A stretch of DNA of 64,000 bases from Halomicronema sp. CCY15110. Its GTDB lineage: Bacteria > Cyanobacteriota > Cyanobacteriia > Phormidesmidales > Phormidesmidaceae. Each line of letters begins with the position of its first letter. Positions within the stretch are counted from its first letter, which is position 1. Position numbers and translations under genes: made by a program. Under the pieces are notes generated by a model. That model searched no databases. It saw nothing but the letters and a program-made list of their open reading frames with translations, and was not told the DNA's origin. This document shows positions 18,289 through 27,878 of this stretch, one piece after another. The stretch is taken from positions 23,221-87,220 of the forward strand of contig NZ_JACSWC010000387.1 of assembly GCF_016888165.1 (NCBI RefSeq), given 5' to 3'.

Positions 18289-19494
18289 CTAATCGTTGCC
18301 CATGCGCTGAGACCAAATGCGGGTCGGTAGCCCCCACACGTAGATAAAGCCCTCAGCGGCCCGGTGGTCAAAGGAGTCATCGGCCCCGTAGGTTGCCAAG
18401 GCCTCACTGTAAAGCGCATTTTCCGCCTGACGTCCGACAATCATGGCGTTGCCTTTGTGCAGCTTAATGCGAACTACGCCGGTGACGTATTCCTGGGTGT
18501 AGTTAATAAACGCATCCAGCGCCGACTTGAGGGGGCTAAACCAGAGCCCGTTGTACACCAAGCGGCTGTAAGTTTCTTCCACATCCCGTTTGTACTGGGT
18601 GACATCGGCGGTCAGGGTCAAGCTCTCCAGGTCGCGGTGGGCGGCAATCAGCAGCAACAAGGCTGGCGCTTCGTAGATTTCGCGCGATTTGATGCCGACC
18701 AACCGATTTTCCACCATGTCGATGCGACCAAAGCCATGCTTGCCCGCAATCACATTCAACTCCTCGACTAGAGCAGTTGTGGTCATTTCTTGACCATTCA
18801 GGCTCATGGGTTCGCCATTGTTGAAGCCAATTTCGACATATTCCGCCTCGTCAGGGGTATCGGCGATCGCCTTCGTCATGGCAAACACATCCGCCGTCGC
18901 TTCCGTCCAAGGATCTTCGAGCGGGCCAGCCTCAATGCTGCGGCCCAAAATGTTGTAGTCAATGCTGTAGGGCGACGACTTTTTGACCGGAAAAGTAAGA
19001 CCAAACTGCTCACCGTAAGCGATCGCCTCTTGGCGGCTCATGCCCCACTCGCGAGCCGGAGCCAACACCTTGAGGTCTGGATTTAGGCCGCCAATCGCCA
19101 CATCAAACCGCACCTGGTCATTGCCCTTGCCCGTACACCCGTGGGCCACCGCATCGGCATTACACTGAGCCGCCGCATCGACTAGCAGTTTGGCAATGAG
19201 GGGCCGCGCCAGCGCCGTCGAGAGCGGATACCGATTTTCGTACAGGGCATTCGCCTTGATGGAGGGAATGGCGTAATGCTTGACCAAGGCTTCTTTCGCA
19301 TCCACGACTAGGGATTCTGATGCGCCTGCCTTCAATGCCTTTTGGCGAATGGGTTCCAGGTCTTCGCCCTGCCCCAAATCAGCCGCCAGGGTAATGACTT
19401 CTTTCACCCCAAACTCATTCTTGAGATACGGAATGCACACCGTCGTATCCACACCACCGGAATACGCTAAAACAACTCTTTCTGCTCGACCCAT
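18289..19494 (-). CDS. argG: Argininosuccinate synthase
   Basis: ArgG joins citrulline and aspartate with ATP to make argininosuccinate, the penultimate step of arginine synthesis. The 401-residue protein is of family length. It begins with the ATP-pyrophosphatase P-loop [12 protein letters not shown] (about 9-20), followed by [16 protein letters not shown] and [16 protein letters not shown]. The ATG at 19494 is clear. It stands alone; argH is not in the window. Confidence 0.96.
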   Translation of the reverse strand: MGRAERVVLAYSGGVDTTVCIPYLKNEFGVKEVITLAADLGQGEDLEPIRQKALKAGASESLVVDAKEALVKHYAIPSIKANALYENRYPLSTALARPLIAKLLVDAAAQCNADAVAHGCTGKGNDQVRFDVAIGGLNPDLKVLAPAREWGMSRQEAIAYGEQFGLTFPVKKSSPYSIDYNILGRSIEAGPLEDPWTEATADVFAMTKAIADTPDEAEYVEIGFNNGEPMSLNGQEMTTTALVEELNVIAGKHGFGRIDMVENRLVGIKSREIYEAPALLLLIAAHRDLESLTLTADVTQYKRDVEETYSRLVYNGLWFSPLKSALDAFINYTQEYVTGVVRIKLHKGNAMIVGRQAENALYSEALATYGADDSFDHRAAEGFIYVWGLPTRIWSQRMGND

Positions 19495-19729
19495 TGCTTT
19501 TTACCAAGTGAAACTCACAAGCTTTACATTTTTGCAGACAAAGGCCCATTTGACTGCCTCCGGCTCACAGATTTTCGGCTACAGGTTGCCACCCACGGGA
19601 GAATCTGGGCCGCAGAGAAAAAAGTGCCCCATAGCTGGCCGACTCATCCTGCACTGACCAACTCACCCCAGCGATCGCTCCGCCTCTTAAAATAGATGGG
19701 TGTGACATTCAACAGGTTTGCAAACCACT

Positions 19730-21073
19730 ATGCCAACGCTTCAAGAAATCGCCGCCTACGCCCAAGACAGTGCTCAAAAGCAGGGCATCCACAAGTACGA
19801 CGTGTACGGCTCCACGGTGGATGAGACCAGCGTGCAGGTCGATCAGGGCGAGCCCAAGCAAGTCAAGGCGTCGCAGCGGGCCAGCGTGATTGTGCGGGTG
19901 TGGAACGAGGAAGGCTTGGTGGGCGTCACCACGACCACCGACGTGGATCCCAACGGCATCAGCTTGGCCCTGCAAACGGCGGCAGACGCCAGCACCTTTG
20001 GCGCAAAAGAGCATATCCCCGACTTTAGCCCCGAAGCTACGGCTCCCCTCGCCGCAGTGGACTATGAGACGGTGCCCGCTAGTGATGTGCAAGACCTGAT
20101 CAAGACATTGGTAGATGCGGAAAAGGCCGTATTAGAGGCCCATCCCGCGATTGTATCGGTGCCCTACAACGGCATTGCCCAGCGGCAAATCGATCGCTTT
20201 TATCTCAACAGTGCCGGGGCTCAACGGCGCGAAGAGCGGAGTTACGCCTCGCTGTATCTATATAGTAAGACCGAGCAGGAAGGGAAAAAGCCGCGATCTG
20301 CGGGGGCGATGCGGGTCGAGCGTGGGCTGCCCCAAATTGACGTGGAGGCCTGCATTCAGGAAACGGTGGAGAAAACCCGGAGCCATTTGGACTATCGCTC
20401 CATTGACTCCGGCAAGTATCCGGTGGTGTTTTCCGCCGAGGCCTTTTTGAGCCTGCTGAATGCGTTCTCTAATTTGTTCAACGCCCAGAGCATTTTGGAT
20501 AATCGCAGTTTGTCCACCGCAGAGTCGCTGGGCACTCAGATCGCAGTACCGTTGTTGACGGTATTTGATGATGCCCTGCATCCCGAAAACGTCAGCGCCG
20601 ACACCTTTGACGGTGAAGGCACCCCCACCCGTCGCCTACCAATTATTGAAAACGGCGTGCTGAGCAATTTCTTGCACAGTGCCGGCACGGCAAAACGCAT
20701 GGGAGCGCAGCCCACCGGCCACGCCAGCATTGGGGCCAAAGTCAGTGTGGATGCCAATTTTTATCACGTGATGGCGGGACAGCCCTCCGATCAAGCGCTG
20801 AGCTTGGAGACGGCGGAGAACGTGATTTTCATTGATGATGTGCAAGCCCTGCACGCGGGGGTGAATGCGTTGCAAGGGTCTTTTTCGCTGCCGTTTGATG
20901 GCTGGTTGGTGAACCAGGGCGAAAAAGTCAGCATTGATTCGGCGACGGTGGCGGGGGATTTTCGCGAATTGCTGAAGTCCATCGTGCAGGTGGAAGCGGA
21001 GTCTGAAATCACCCCTGGCGGCATCTGTCCCCGGATTTGGGTGGAATCGCTGTCCATTACGGGCGAGGCGTAG
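19730..21073 (+). CDS. TldD/PmbA (TldE) family protein
   Basis: A 447-residue member of the U62 peptidase family. It resembles PmbA/TldE more than TldD: it lacks the HExxxH metal motif of TldD and carries the family C-terminal segments NGVLSNFLHSAGTAKRMG and GHASIGAKVS. In E. coli the TldD-TldE pair is a metalloprotease that matures microcins and degrades unfolded peptides. The TldD partner is not next to this gene. I start at the ATG at 19730; an upstream TTG would add four residues. Confidence 0.88.
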   Translation: MPTLQEIAAYAQDSAQKQGIHKYDVYGSTVDETSVQVDQGEPKQVKASQRASVIVRVWNEEGLVGVTTTTDVDPNGISLALQTAADASTFGAKEHIPDFSPEATAPLAAVDYETVPASDVQDLIKTLVDAEKAVLEAHPAIVSVPYNGIAQRQIDRFYLNSAGAQRREERSYASLYLYSKTEQEGKKPRSAGAMRVERGLPQIDVEACIQETVEKTRSHLDYRSIDSGKYPVVFSAEAFLSLLNAFSNLFNAQSILDNRSLSTAESLGTQIAVPLLTVFDDALHPENVSADTFDGEGTPTRRLPIIENGVLSNFLHSAGTAKRMGAQPTGHASIGAKVSVDANFYHVMAGQPSDQALSLETAENVIFIDDVQALHAGVNALQGSFSLPFDGWLVNQGEKVSIDSATVAGDFRELLKSIVQVEAESEITPGGICPRIWVESLSITGEA

Positions 21074-21103
21074 TCGTCGTTGCGGATCAATTAGGATGAA
21101 ACC

Positions 21104-21150
21104 CCCTCATCCCCTAACCCCTTCACCCAGAACGGGCGAAGGGGTTAGGG
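21104..21150. repeat. Dispersed repeat with hairpin (CCCTCATCCCCTAACCCC type)
   Basis: The element CCCTCATCCCCTAACCCCTT and following CACCCAG (21104-21130) folds with a complementary arm: CCCTAACCCCTTC (21112-21124) pairs perfectly with 21138-21150. A closely related copy without the arm is at 63893-63919. From memory, repeats of this wording are widespread in cyanobacterial genomes. Its place just after the PmbA-like gene suggests it may also serve as a transcription end. Confidence 0.8.
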
Positions 21151-21216
21151 AAGGCTTGTCTGGGTTCGCCCTCGCCCATTTTGGAACGAAGGCGGCCATA
21201 GGATAAGGGAACCAGT

Positions 21217-21921
21217 TTAGCAACGCCGCGTAGTTTCCTGGGTTTCTGTGGCCAGTTGATCCAGCCCGGCCAGCACTTGCTCAGCGGTGGCCGTCCAGCC
21301 GACGATGCCGCCCTGAGCCCTAACCATGTCCAGCGTCGCTTGTTGAAACTCGGGGAAGTAGCTGGCGGTGCCGTCTTCAACTAAGAGGCATTCGTAGCCG
21401 CGATCGTTGGCTTCGCGCATGGTGCTCTGCACACAAACTTCGGTCGTCACGCCGGTAAAGAGCAGGTGGGTGATGCCCTGTCGTTGCAGGTTGGAGGCGA
21501 GGGAAGTGGCGTAGAAGGCTCCTTTACCAGGTTTGGCGATCACCGTTTCGTTGGCCTGAGGGGTCAGTTCGGGAATGATGCCGTTGCCCGGTTCGCCCAA
21601 GATCAAGATGCGGCCCATGGGGCCAGGATCCCCAATTTTGAGGTCGCTGTGGCCGCGATCGCGCTTCGCCGGGGGACAGTCGGACAGGTCGGGATGATGC
21701 CCTTCGACCGTTTGAATAATCAGCCAACCGCGATCGCGAAACGTTTGCTGGAGCTGTTGTACCGTCGGCACAATTTTCCGGAGGGGCGTCACGTCATTGC
21801 CCAGGGCGTCGCCAAAGCCCCCCGGTTCCAGAAAATCCCGCTGCATGTCAATGATGATGAGTGCTAGGCGATCGCCCGTGGGTAGCGTGTAGTCATAGGG
21901 CTGAGCCGCAATGTGAGCCAT
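21217..21921 (-). CDS. Isochorismatase-family cysteine hydrolase
   Basis: A 234-residue alpha/beta hydrolase of the isochorismatase group. The catalytic triad is visible: D25 (IIIDMQRDF), K133 (KPGKGAF) and C163 (TTEVCVQS), as in biuret hydrolase, nicotinamidase and ureidoacrylate amidase. It would hydrolyse an amide or ester in the cytosol. The insert [14 protein letters not shown] is not diagnostic. The neighbouring oligopeptide-type permease hints at a transported nitrogen compound, but that is inference. The ATG at 21921 is clear. Confidence 0.85.
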   Translation of the reverse strand: MAHIAAQPYDYTLPTGDRLALIIIDMQRDFLEPGGFGDALGNDVTPLRKIVPTVQQLQQTFRDRGWLIIQTVEGHHPDLSDCPPAKRDRGHSDLKIGDPGPMGRILILGEPGNGIIPELTPQANETVIAKPGKGAFYATSLASNLQRQGITHLLFTGVTTEVCVQSTMREANDRGYECLLVEDGTASYFPEFQQATLDMVRAQGGIVGWTATAEQVLAGLDQLATETQETTRRC

Positions 21922-22010
21922 CGTCTTTCCTCTCCGACAGGTCGCCAGTTATAGCGGCAACTATAGCAAGCGGCAACGACCGCCCGAACAAAAAAACTGA
22001 TTTGTTGCGC

Positions 22011-23072
22011 TTAGCTCATCTCCGAGAGCCTGATGCGCGGATCGACAAAGGTAAGGGCGATATCGGCCAACAGGTTGCCGATAATCAAAATCACTGCTCC
22101 CATCATCAGACTCGCCATCACCAAATATAAATCCTGCGCTTGTACGGCTTGCAGAATCAAGCGTCCCAGCCCCGGCCAGTTGAAATAGTTTTCGGTGATA
22201 AAAGCGCCTGCAAGGATATTGGCGAACTCGAACCCCAGCAGCGTAATCATCGGGTTAATAGCGTTGCGCAGAGCGTGGACGTAAATCACCCGCTCCTCCG
22301 GTAAGCCCTTGGCGCGAGCAGTGCGGATGTAGTCTTGCCGCAGCACATCCAGCAGTTGGCCGCGCATGATGCGCTGCAATCCGGCATAACTGGTAATGCT
22401 CAGGGCCAGGGTGGGCAGCACCAGATGCCAGGCCACATCAAGGATTTTGCCAAACCAGTTCAGGTCTTCGTGGTTGATGCTGGTGATGCCGCCAATGGGA
22501 AACAGGGGCGCGGTGATCTGCGCGAAAAACAGCAGCAGCAAGCCGGTAATGATGGTGGGAATGCCCTGGCCGATATAACTGACAACCCGCAGCACCTGGT
22601 CAAGCAGTTGGTTTTGTTTGACGGCACCGACAATGCCCAGGGGAATCGCGATGCCCCAGGTCACCACAATGGACGAGATCGAGAGCAGCAAGGTATTGGG
22701 AATGCGCTCCCACAACACCTCGGCGACGGGTCGCTGATAGGCAAAGCTGGTGCCAAAGTTGAGGCTGCTAACGACCTGCCACAGCCAGCGGAAGTATTGC
22801 TCCCACACGGGGCGATCAAGGCCAAACTGCTGTTCTAGCTGTTGAATGGTTTCGGGAGAAATCTGGGGATTTTGGCGGTAGAGGTCTAAGAAATCGCCGG
22901 GCGACAGCTGAATAATGAAAAAGCTGAAGATCGAGGCGAGAAATAGGGTTAACAGCGCCTGCACAATTCGCTTGAAAATGTACAGACTGGTTTCGCTAGT
23001 GAAGAAGTTTTGGGCAAGTTGCCAAACTTCGACGGGCGATCTCTGGGGGCGGGTCGGTTGAGACGGAGTCAT
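22011..23072 (-). CDS. ABC transporter permease, DppB/OppB type
   Basis: A 353-residue integral membrane permease of the binding-protein-dependent peptide/nickel family. A first helix (about 30-55) is followed by the family segment LSPGDFLDLYRQNP, and the EAA-type loop reads YIRTARAKGLPEERVIYVHALRNA (seen as separate conserved words). The partner permease, binding protein and ATPases are not adjacent, as is common in cyanobacteria, where a lone dppB is frequent. The ATG at 23072 is clear. It is 30 bases from apt, in the same direction, so apt is upstream in the same transcript. Confidence 0.9.
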   Translation of the reverse strand: MTPSQPTRPQRSPVEVWQLAQNFFTSETSLYIFKRIVQALLTLFLASIFSFFIIQLSPGDFLDLYRQNPQISPETIQQLEQQFGLDRPVWEQYFRWLWQVVSSLNFGTSFAYQRPVAEVLWERIPNTLLLSISSIVVTWGIAIPLGIVGAVKQNQLLDQVLRVVSYIGQGIPTIITGLLLLFFAQITAPLFPIGGITSINHEDLNWFGKILDVAWHLVLPTLALSITSYAGLQRIMRGQLLDVLRQDYIRTARAKGLPEERVIYVHALRNAINPMITLLGFEFANILAGAFITENYFNWPGLGRLILQAVQAQDLYLVMASLMMGAVILIIGNLLADIALTFVDPRIRLSEMS

Positions 23073-23102
23073 ACAGCCAAAAAACGCAGAATGCCCTCTA
23101 TG

Positions 23103-23615
23103 TTAATACTGCACCAAGCTGATCACGGGTACCGACGGTAACTTTTTACGGCCCCCGAGGTCAGCCAGCTCCACCACAAAGCCAAATCCCGCCAGCTCAC
23201 AGCCCGTTTTGGTGATCAGTTCCGCGGTGGCGATCGCGGTGCCCCCCGTGGCAATCAGGTCATCTACCACAATTACTCGACTGCCCGGAGAAAAGGCATC
23301 TTGGTGCAGTTCGAGACAATCGGAGCCATATTCCAACTCGTATTCAGCGCGGTGGATCGGGCCGGGTAGCTTGCCGGGCTTACGCACTGGAGCAAAGCCG
23401 ACGTTGAGGCGATCGGCCAACGGCATGCCAAAGATAAACCCCCGCGACTCGATGCCCACCACATAGTCGGGCTGTAGCTCGCGACAGGCGGTTTCCAGCA
23501 AATCAATCGTGTGCTTCAGCGCGCCCGGATTGCCCAACAGCGTCGTAATGTCTTTGAACGAGATGCCCGGTTTCGGAAAGTCAGGAATTTCGCGAATGAC
23601 CGACTTGAGATCCAT
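23103..23615 (-). CDS. apt: Adenine phosphoribosyltransferase
   Basis: Apt makes AMP from adenine and PRPP for purine salvage. The 170-residue protein has the family N terminus [19 protein letters not shown], the flexible-loop RKPGKLPG segment and the PRPP-binding motif [14 protein letters not shown] (about 115-128). All are intact. The ATG at 23615 is clear. It is 30 bases upstream of the dppB-type permease in the same direction. Confidence 0.96.
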   Translation of the reverse strand: MDLKSVIREIPDFPKPGISFKDITTLLGNPGALKHTIDLLETACRELQPDYVVGIESRGFIFGMPLADRLNVGFAPVRKPGKLPGPIHRAEYELEYGSDCLELHQDAFSPGSRVIVVDDLIATGGTAIATAELITKTGCELAGFGFVVELADLGGRKKLPSVPVISLVQY

Positions 23616-23687
23616 AGTGAGAGTGCAGGGGTGAGGGGACAGCCAAACAGTGCAGACAAAAGCACCGTAATCCTACCACTGTCGGCG

Positions 23688-24830
23688 TTAGCGATCGTCC
23701 TCGGCGGGTGACGGTGGCGCGGAGAAGTTGGCAAACCAGCCCTGTTGCCAAAAGAAGGTGAAGAGGGCGATCGCGATCGTCGCCATGACGCCCAGACAGA
23801 GCGGGTAACCCCAATACCAACTGAGTTCTGGCATATTGAACGGTGATGCCGCTGGGTTGAAATTCATACCGTAGACCCCGGCGATGAAGGTGAGGGGGAT
23901 GAAAATCGTAGAAATGACCGTCAGCAGTTTCATCACGTCATTCATGCGATTGTTTACGGACGATAAATACACGTCCATCAGACTAGACGCGACTTCGCGA
24001 TAGGTTTCCAAAATGTCCAGGATTTGGATGATGTGGTCGTACACATCTTGCAGATAGATCCGGTTTTCTTGGGTGAGAAAGTCGCCGCCGTCGCGAATCA
24101 AGCTATTGATGACCGTGCGCTGGGGCCAAAGATAGCGCCGGAGCATCATTAACTCGCGGCGCAGCTCGTGGATTTTTTGCAAGGTCTGCCGGGTGGGACG
24201 CATCACTACTTCATTTTCCAAGGCTTCGATATATTCGCCGTACTGTTCCAAAACCGGGAAGTAGCCATCCACCAGGGTATCCAGCAGGGTGTAGGCGAGG
24301 TAACCCACGCCCCGCTGGCGCAGCATGCCCAGATTGCGCTTGAGGCGATCGCGCACCGGATCAAAGCAGTCCCACAGACTCTCTTCCTGCATCGTCAGCA
24401 GCACCCCTTGCTGCAAAATGAAGCCCACTTGCTCGGCAATGAAGCCGCGCCCCTCTTTCGCTGGACGCACCATGTGCACAATCATCAGCAACTGGTCGTT
24501 GTAGAGCTCTAACTTGGGGCGATGGGGCACATTGACCACATCTTCTAACAGCAGGGGATGGAGATTGAAAATCCCCCCGACCTGGCGCAGCACGGATTCT
24601 GTGCCCAAACCGCGCACATCGAGCCAGCACACCATGTTTTGCTCCAGATAGGGCAGGCACTCCTGGGGCGTATGCAAGGTCTTTTGGATCGCATGCTTGG
24701 CGTCATAGCTGATTAACACCAATTCGGTGGGCTCGGCATCATCGGGGATGTTGAGCGTGCCTGGCAGACTGCCTGGTAAGTCGTAGTTATAGTCGAGCAA
24801 GTCAAGTTCTTCAGTCATTTCAGATGTCAT
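23688..24830 (-). CDS. corA: CorA family Mg2+/Co2+ channel
   Basis: CorA is a pentameric membrane channel that takes up Mg2+ (and Co2+ or Ni2+). The 380-residue protein has a long cytoplasmic alpha/beta and helical domain, two C-terminal transmembrane helices (about 310-330 and 350-370), and the selectivity motif YGMNFN between them. The family wording LLLEDVVNVPHRPKLE and PLTFIAGVYGMNF is present. I chose the ATG at 24830. The frame is open another 78 codons, but those residues do not look like CorA. Confidence 0.93.
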   Translation of the reverse strand: MTSEMTEELDLLDYNYDLPGSLPGTLNIPDDAEPTELVLISYDAKHAIQKTLHTPQECLPYLEQNMVCWLDVRGLGTESVLRQVGGIFNLHPLLLEDVVNVPHRPKLELYNDQLLMIVHMVRPAKEGRGFIAEQVGFILQQGVLLTMQEESLWDCFDPVRDRLKRNLGMLRQRGVGYLAYTLLDTLVDGYFPVLEQYGEYIEALENEVVMRPTRQTLQKIHELRRELMMLRRYLWPQRTVINSLIRDGGDFLTQENRIYLQDVYDHIIQILDILETYREVASSLMDVYLSSVNNRMNDVMKLLTVISTIFIPLTFIAGVYGMNFNPAASPFNMPELSWYWGYPLCLGVMATIAIALFTFFWQQGWFANFSAPPSPAEDDR

Positions 24831-25112
24831 AAACGGTAGGTTGACTTGACAATTTGAGGCGACAGCAGGGCGCAGAGACACCGCGATCACGGTTGCCAAT
24901 CGGTGACTCAGGTCGGCCCATCCCGTCTTGAGCATAAAAGGTACGGCGGCGATTCTGTACTTTTCTCCTCCCAAGGGCAGGGCGAAATCTTTTCTGAAGC
25001 GATGGGTGGGCAAAGCTGGTGGCCCCGGTCGGAAATGGTCGGAAGCATGGACGATCGCCCACAAACATTGACTAAACTGAAAGATATTTTGTTCTGATTT
25101 ATATAAAAAACT

Positions 25113-25973
25113 ATGCGATCGCTGCTATTTGATCTTTATGACGGTCTCAATAATGTCTACAGCGGCTGGATTGTTTGGAACCTTTTTCTCGCGTTCGTGC
25201 CGATGCTGCTGAGTTTTCAACTGTTTCGTCCCCAAGCCATCCCGGCCAAATATTTAAGGGCCGCCTGGCTGGTGACCGGACTGTGTGGGGCGATCGGCAT
25301 CAGTGCGCGACTGGGCCGCATTCAATCTTCACTCGTTAGCAGTTGGCGCACTGTGCAAACTGGCCGCCCTGATGTGTTGTGGCAGTTGCTGTGGTTAGCG
25401 ATCGTGGCCCTGGTGGCGATCGGCGTCAGCGTCGGACTCTCACGGCAAGCTACCCTCTCGAAAATGGGGCGGTGGGGTGTGGGCTTAGCCCTGTTTATCG
25501 CTCTTTTGCCCAATGCGCCCTACATCTTGACCGACGTGGTGCATCTCATTCGGGCCGCTGGCTATGGCGACATTCGGGTTTGGGTGATTGCCCTCGTCTT
25601 GATTCCCCTCCATGTATGCGCCATGTTGCTGGGCTTTGAAGCCTACGCCATTGCCCTGATGAATGTTAATTATTTTCTGAAACAGCGGGGGCTCGGGGCG
25701 CTGATTTGGCCCACAGAATTATCGCTCCATGCCTTATGCGCTCTGGGCATTTATCTTGGGCGGTTTATTCGCCTCAATAGTTGGGATATTTTGCTCGACC
25801 CCACCAGCATTGTGGCGATCGCCCTCAACACCCTGACTTCAAAACGTCCGGTCGCAGTCATCTTCGTCACATTTGTGATTTTGACCGTGGTTTATTGGCT
25901 GATGAAGCAAATCACCCTGGGCCTGAAACTGCGTTACGAATATGCTCGCAAAGGGTTGGATCCGCTGGTTTGA
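25113..25973 (+). CDS. DUF1361 membrane protein
   Basis: A 286-residue integral membrane protein, probably with seven helices. Conserved wording LLPNAPYILTDVVHLI and GIYLGRFIRLNSWDIL identifies DUF1361, a family of unknown function common in cyanobacteria and Firmicutes. The start is the ATG at 25113. It diverges from corA across about 280 bases with no other feature. Nothing in the sequence suggests a substrate. Confidence 0.85.
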   Translation: MRSLLFDLYDGLNNVYSGWIVWNLFLAFVPMLLSFQLFRPQAIPAKYLRAAWLVTGLCGAIGISARLGRIQSSLVSSWRTVQTGRPDVLWQLLWLAIVALVAIGVSVGLSRQATLSKMGRWGVGLALFIALLPNAPYILTDVVHLIRAAGYGDIRVWVIALVLIPLHVCAMLLGFEAYAIALMNVNYFLKQRGLGALIWPTELSLHALCALGIYLGRFIRLNSWDILLDPTSIVAIALNTLTSKRPVAVIFVTFVILTVVYWLMKQITLGLKLRYEYARKGLDPLV

Positions 25974-26211
25974 AAGAATCCGGAGGCGGCTGAGCGACGT
26001 TCCCAAGAATTGATGAAACGCCAAGTCATGATGAACTTATCGCTTACGACCAAAGCTCTGAATAGTGGGCTATCACCAAGGCGGTCTCAGCTCCATATGG
26101 CTTGGGGAAAAGCCAGCGATCGCGCTGTAATCATTGGCTGTGGCGATCCCGACATTCCCCTGCAAACACTATCCATCAGGGATGGATTTACCGCATTGTG
26201 TCCTACAGGCA

Positions 26212-26607
26212 CTACAAGTGGGCTTTGATGAGCACCAATGTGCCGACAGCCACGCCGATTGCAAATAAACCTGAGCCAACCATGATCATCTTCATCTTGA
26301 GGTGATGAACCCGGCGGCGGCTGTGGGTAAAGCCCTCGAATGAATCGGGCGGGTGGTCTGGCAAGGCCGCGAGAAAGCCCACTGAATAGGCGATCGCTGA
26401 AAGCAGGAAAATCATTGCTGGCAAGCTCAGGGCAATGCCCCTGAGCTTGCCAGCATCCACATCAAAGGGCACCGCCAGCATAAACAGCCCTAAATAAACC
26501 GGAATCGCTGCGAGACTAATCTGCAGCATCAAACGGCAAAAAGCCTGAGTTATGACTAAGGCATCGGCTGACTGATTCTTAGTCGGTAAGGTTTTCATCA
26601 AGGTCAT
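26212..26607 (-). CDS. Small membrane protein, hypothetical
   Basis: A 131-residue protein with three likely transmembrane segments: about 28-48, 56-81 and 107-128. A basic loop, HSRRRVHHLKMKM, lies before the last. I do not recognise a family. The start is an ATG at 26607; an ATG three codons later is possible. The context is weak: the flanking stretches of 200-300 bases are empty. It could be real but is only moderately supported. Confidence 0.5.
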   Translation of the reverse strand: MTLMKTLPTKNQSADALVITQAFCRLMLQISLAAIPVYLGLFMLAVPFDVDAGKLRGIALSLPAMIFLLSAIAYSVGFLAALPDHPPDSFEGFTHSRRRVHHLKMKMIMVGSGLFAIGVAVGTLVLIKAHL

Positions 26608-26906
26608 AGGTATTACACATAATGGTTACTGAAATCGCCTGCATAATCACCATGACAATGGTCACACGGCAGATCATTGTGGCTAGCGTCAACCCCTGAT
26701 CATGGCCGCCCACATCACCGCTGGCGATCTTTCCCATCCTAGCCTTGGCTAACTCAACCTGTGGCGACTTTACACAGTGTTCATCCTGGGCACCAGCCAT
26801 CGACCTTGACGACCGTCAGGAGGGTGTTTCAGTATCCTCCTGAATGTCAGGTCGGGTCGGGACTCATTGTTGGGAGCGATCGCGGTCAGTGCTCCAGCCA
26901 TCCTAT

Positions 26907-27380
26907 TCATTGGCTTTGCAGTACTGCCTGTCTTTCGGCGACTTGCTTCAAACGTCGCAGTTGAGCCTCCATATCTTGTTTGGTCAACTTGGCGGCAAAC
27001 GTATTGAAACCGAAAGCCACAAGCGGATTGGGCACAGCAAACTGAAACTGATTCAGCAGCAGCGTCCCGCGCTCATTGGGCTGACAGGCCCAGCGATCGC
27101 GGCCCTGAAAAAAGCCCTCAAACTCCCACACGATCAAACCAGGGGCACGTTCGACCACAGTGCTGGTGAGGGAGGGTTGCCACACCGGCAATTGAATGAC
27201 GAAGCGACTCTTGCCCCCAAGCTCGGTATCCCAAGTGTCGCCAACGGGTTCGCAGCGCAGCGCTGGATTGAGCCACTGATGCATGAGCCCGCGATCCGTC
27301 ACACAGTGTTCTACCAGCGTCGCACTGGTCGCAATTTGGATGGATTGTTCAAAAACTTGCACAGAATGCGTCATAGTCAT
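26907..27380 (-). CDS. SRPBCC (START/polyketide-cyclase-like) family protein
   Basis: A 157-residue soluble protein with the layout of the SRPBCC helix-grip fold: FEQSIQIATSATLVEHCVTD at the start, a central WNPALRCEPVGDTWDTELGG segment and a long C-terminal helix LTKQDMEAQLRRLKQVAERQ. Similar cyanobacterial proteins are annotated as SRPBCC. They have a hydrophobic cavity for an unknown ligand, so its role cannot be named. I chose the ATG at 27380; another ATG two codons later is equally possible. Confidence 0.75.
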   Translation of the reverse strand: MTMTHSVQVFEQSIQIATSATLVEHCVTDRGLMHQWLNPALRCEPVGDTWDTELGGKSRFVIQLPVWQPSLTSTVVERAPGLIVWEFEGFFQGRDRWACQPNERGTLLLNQFQFAVPNPLVAFGFNTFAAKLTKQDMEAQLRRLKQVAERQAVLQSQ

Positions 27381-27878
27381 GGCGATCGATCGATTGACTG
27401 AAATACTGATTAGTCTAGTTGCCTCGATCCGGCCCATCGCTGCCCCAGACATATTGTGAGCCCTGTCAACTTAGAGTCCTGTCAGCCTCTTGAGGGGCAC
27501 ACTTCCCGTTCGTCTTTCTCTGCTGGCACGCGAGCAAAATGCTTGCCCCAAACCATCGGTGACTGGCTAGTTTGGTTGCTCCCAAATTAATTAATGAGCT
27601 ATGAGTGCTATCAACTAATGTAGCGATGGCACATGCTGCAAAACCTTCGACCGGCAAAACCTGTCGCGCCCAATATTCAAGGGTTGAGCTATATCTTCCG
27701 ATAGGTTTTTCGAAAGTTGACAGTCTTTAATTATAAAAAAAACGATCTTGACTTGTGTTTATCGTAGTTTCACGTAAATATAGCTCCATAAGTAAACTCG
27801 ATGGAGTCTACGGGCGCAAATCTTTGTTATTTGCCCCAAAAGTAGAACGAATTAGCCAAAAATCGTATCTCAGGAACC
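27381..27878. other. Intergenic region before the mechanosensitive-type channel gene
   Basis: About 500 bases, rich in A and T around 27710-27790. It contains TTGACA at 27717-27722, but no well-spaced -10 element. It must carry promoters for the divergent SRPBCC and channel genes. I see no repeat or RNA gene. Confidence 0.4.

Noticed and set aside
23688..25064. A longer CorA with 78 extra N-terminal residues
   Set aside because: The extension has no resemblance to the family and begins in the divergent intergenic region.
26579..26800. A 73-residue minus-strand ORF overlapping the small membrane protein gene
   Set aside because: It overlaps by 29 bases, its composition is irregular and no start signal is visible, so it is more likely a chance frame than a real gene.
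27717..27745. A sigma-70 promoter before the channel gene based on TTGACA
   Set aside because: No reasonable -10 element lies 16-18 bases downstream, so I did not annotate it.
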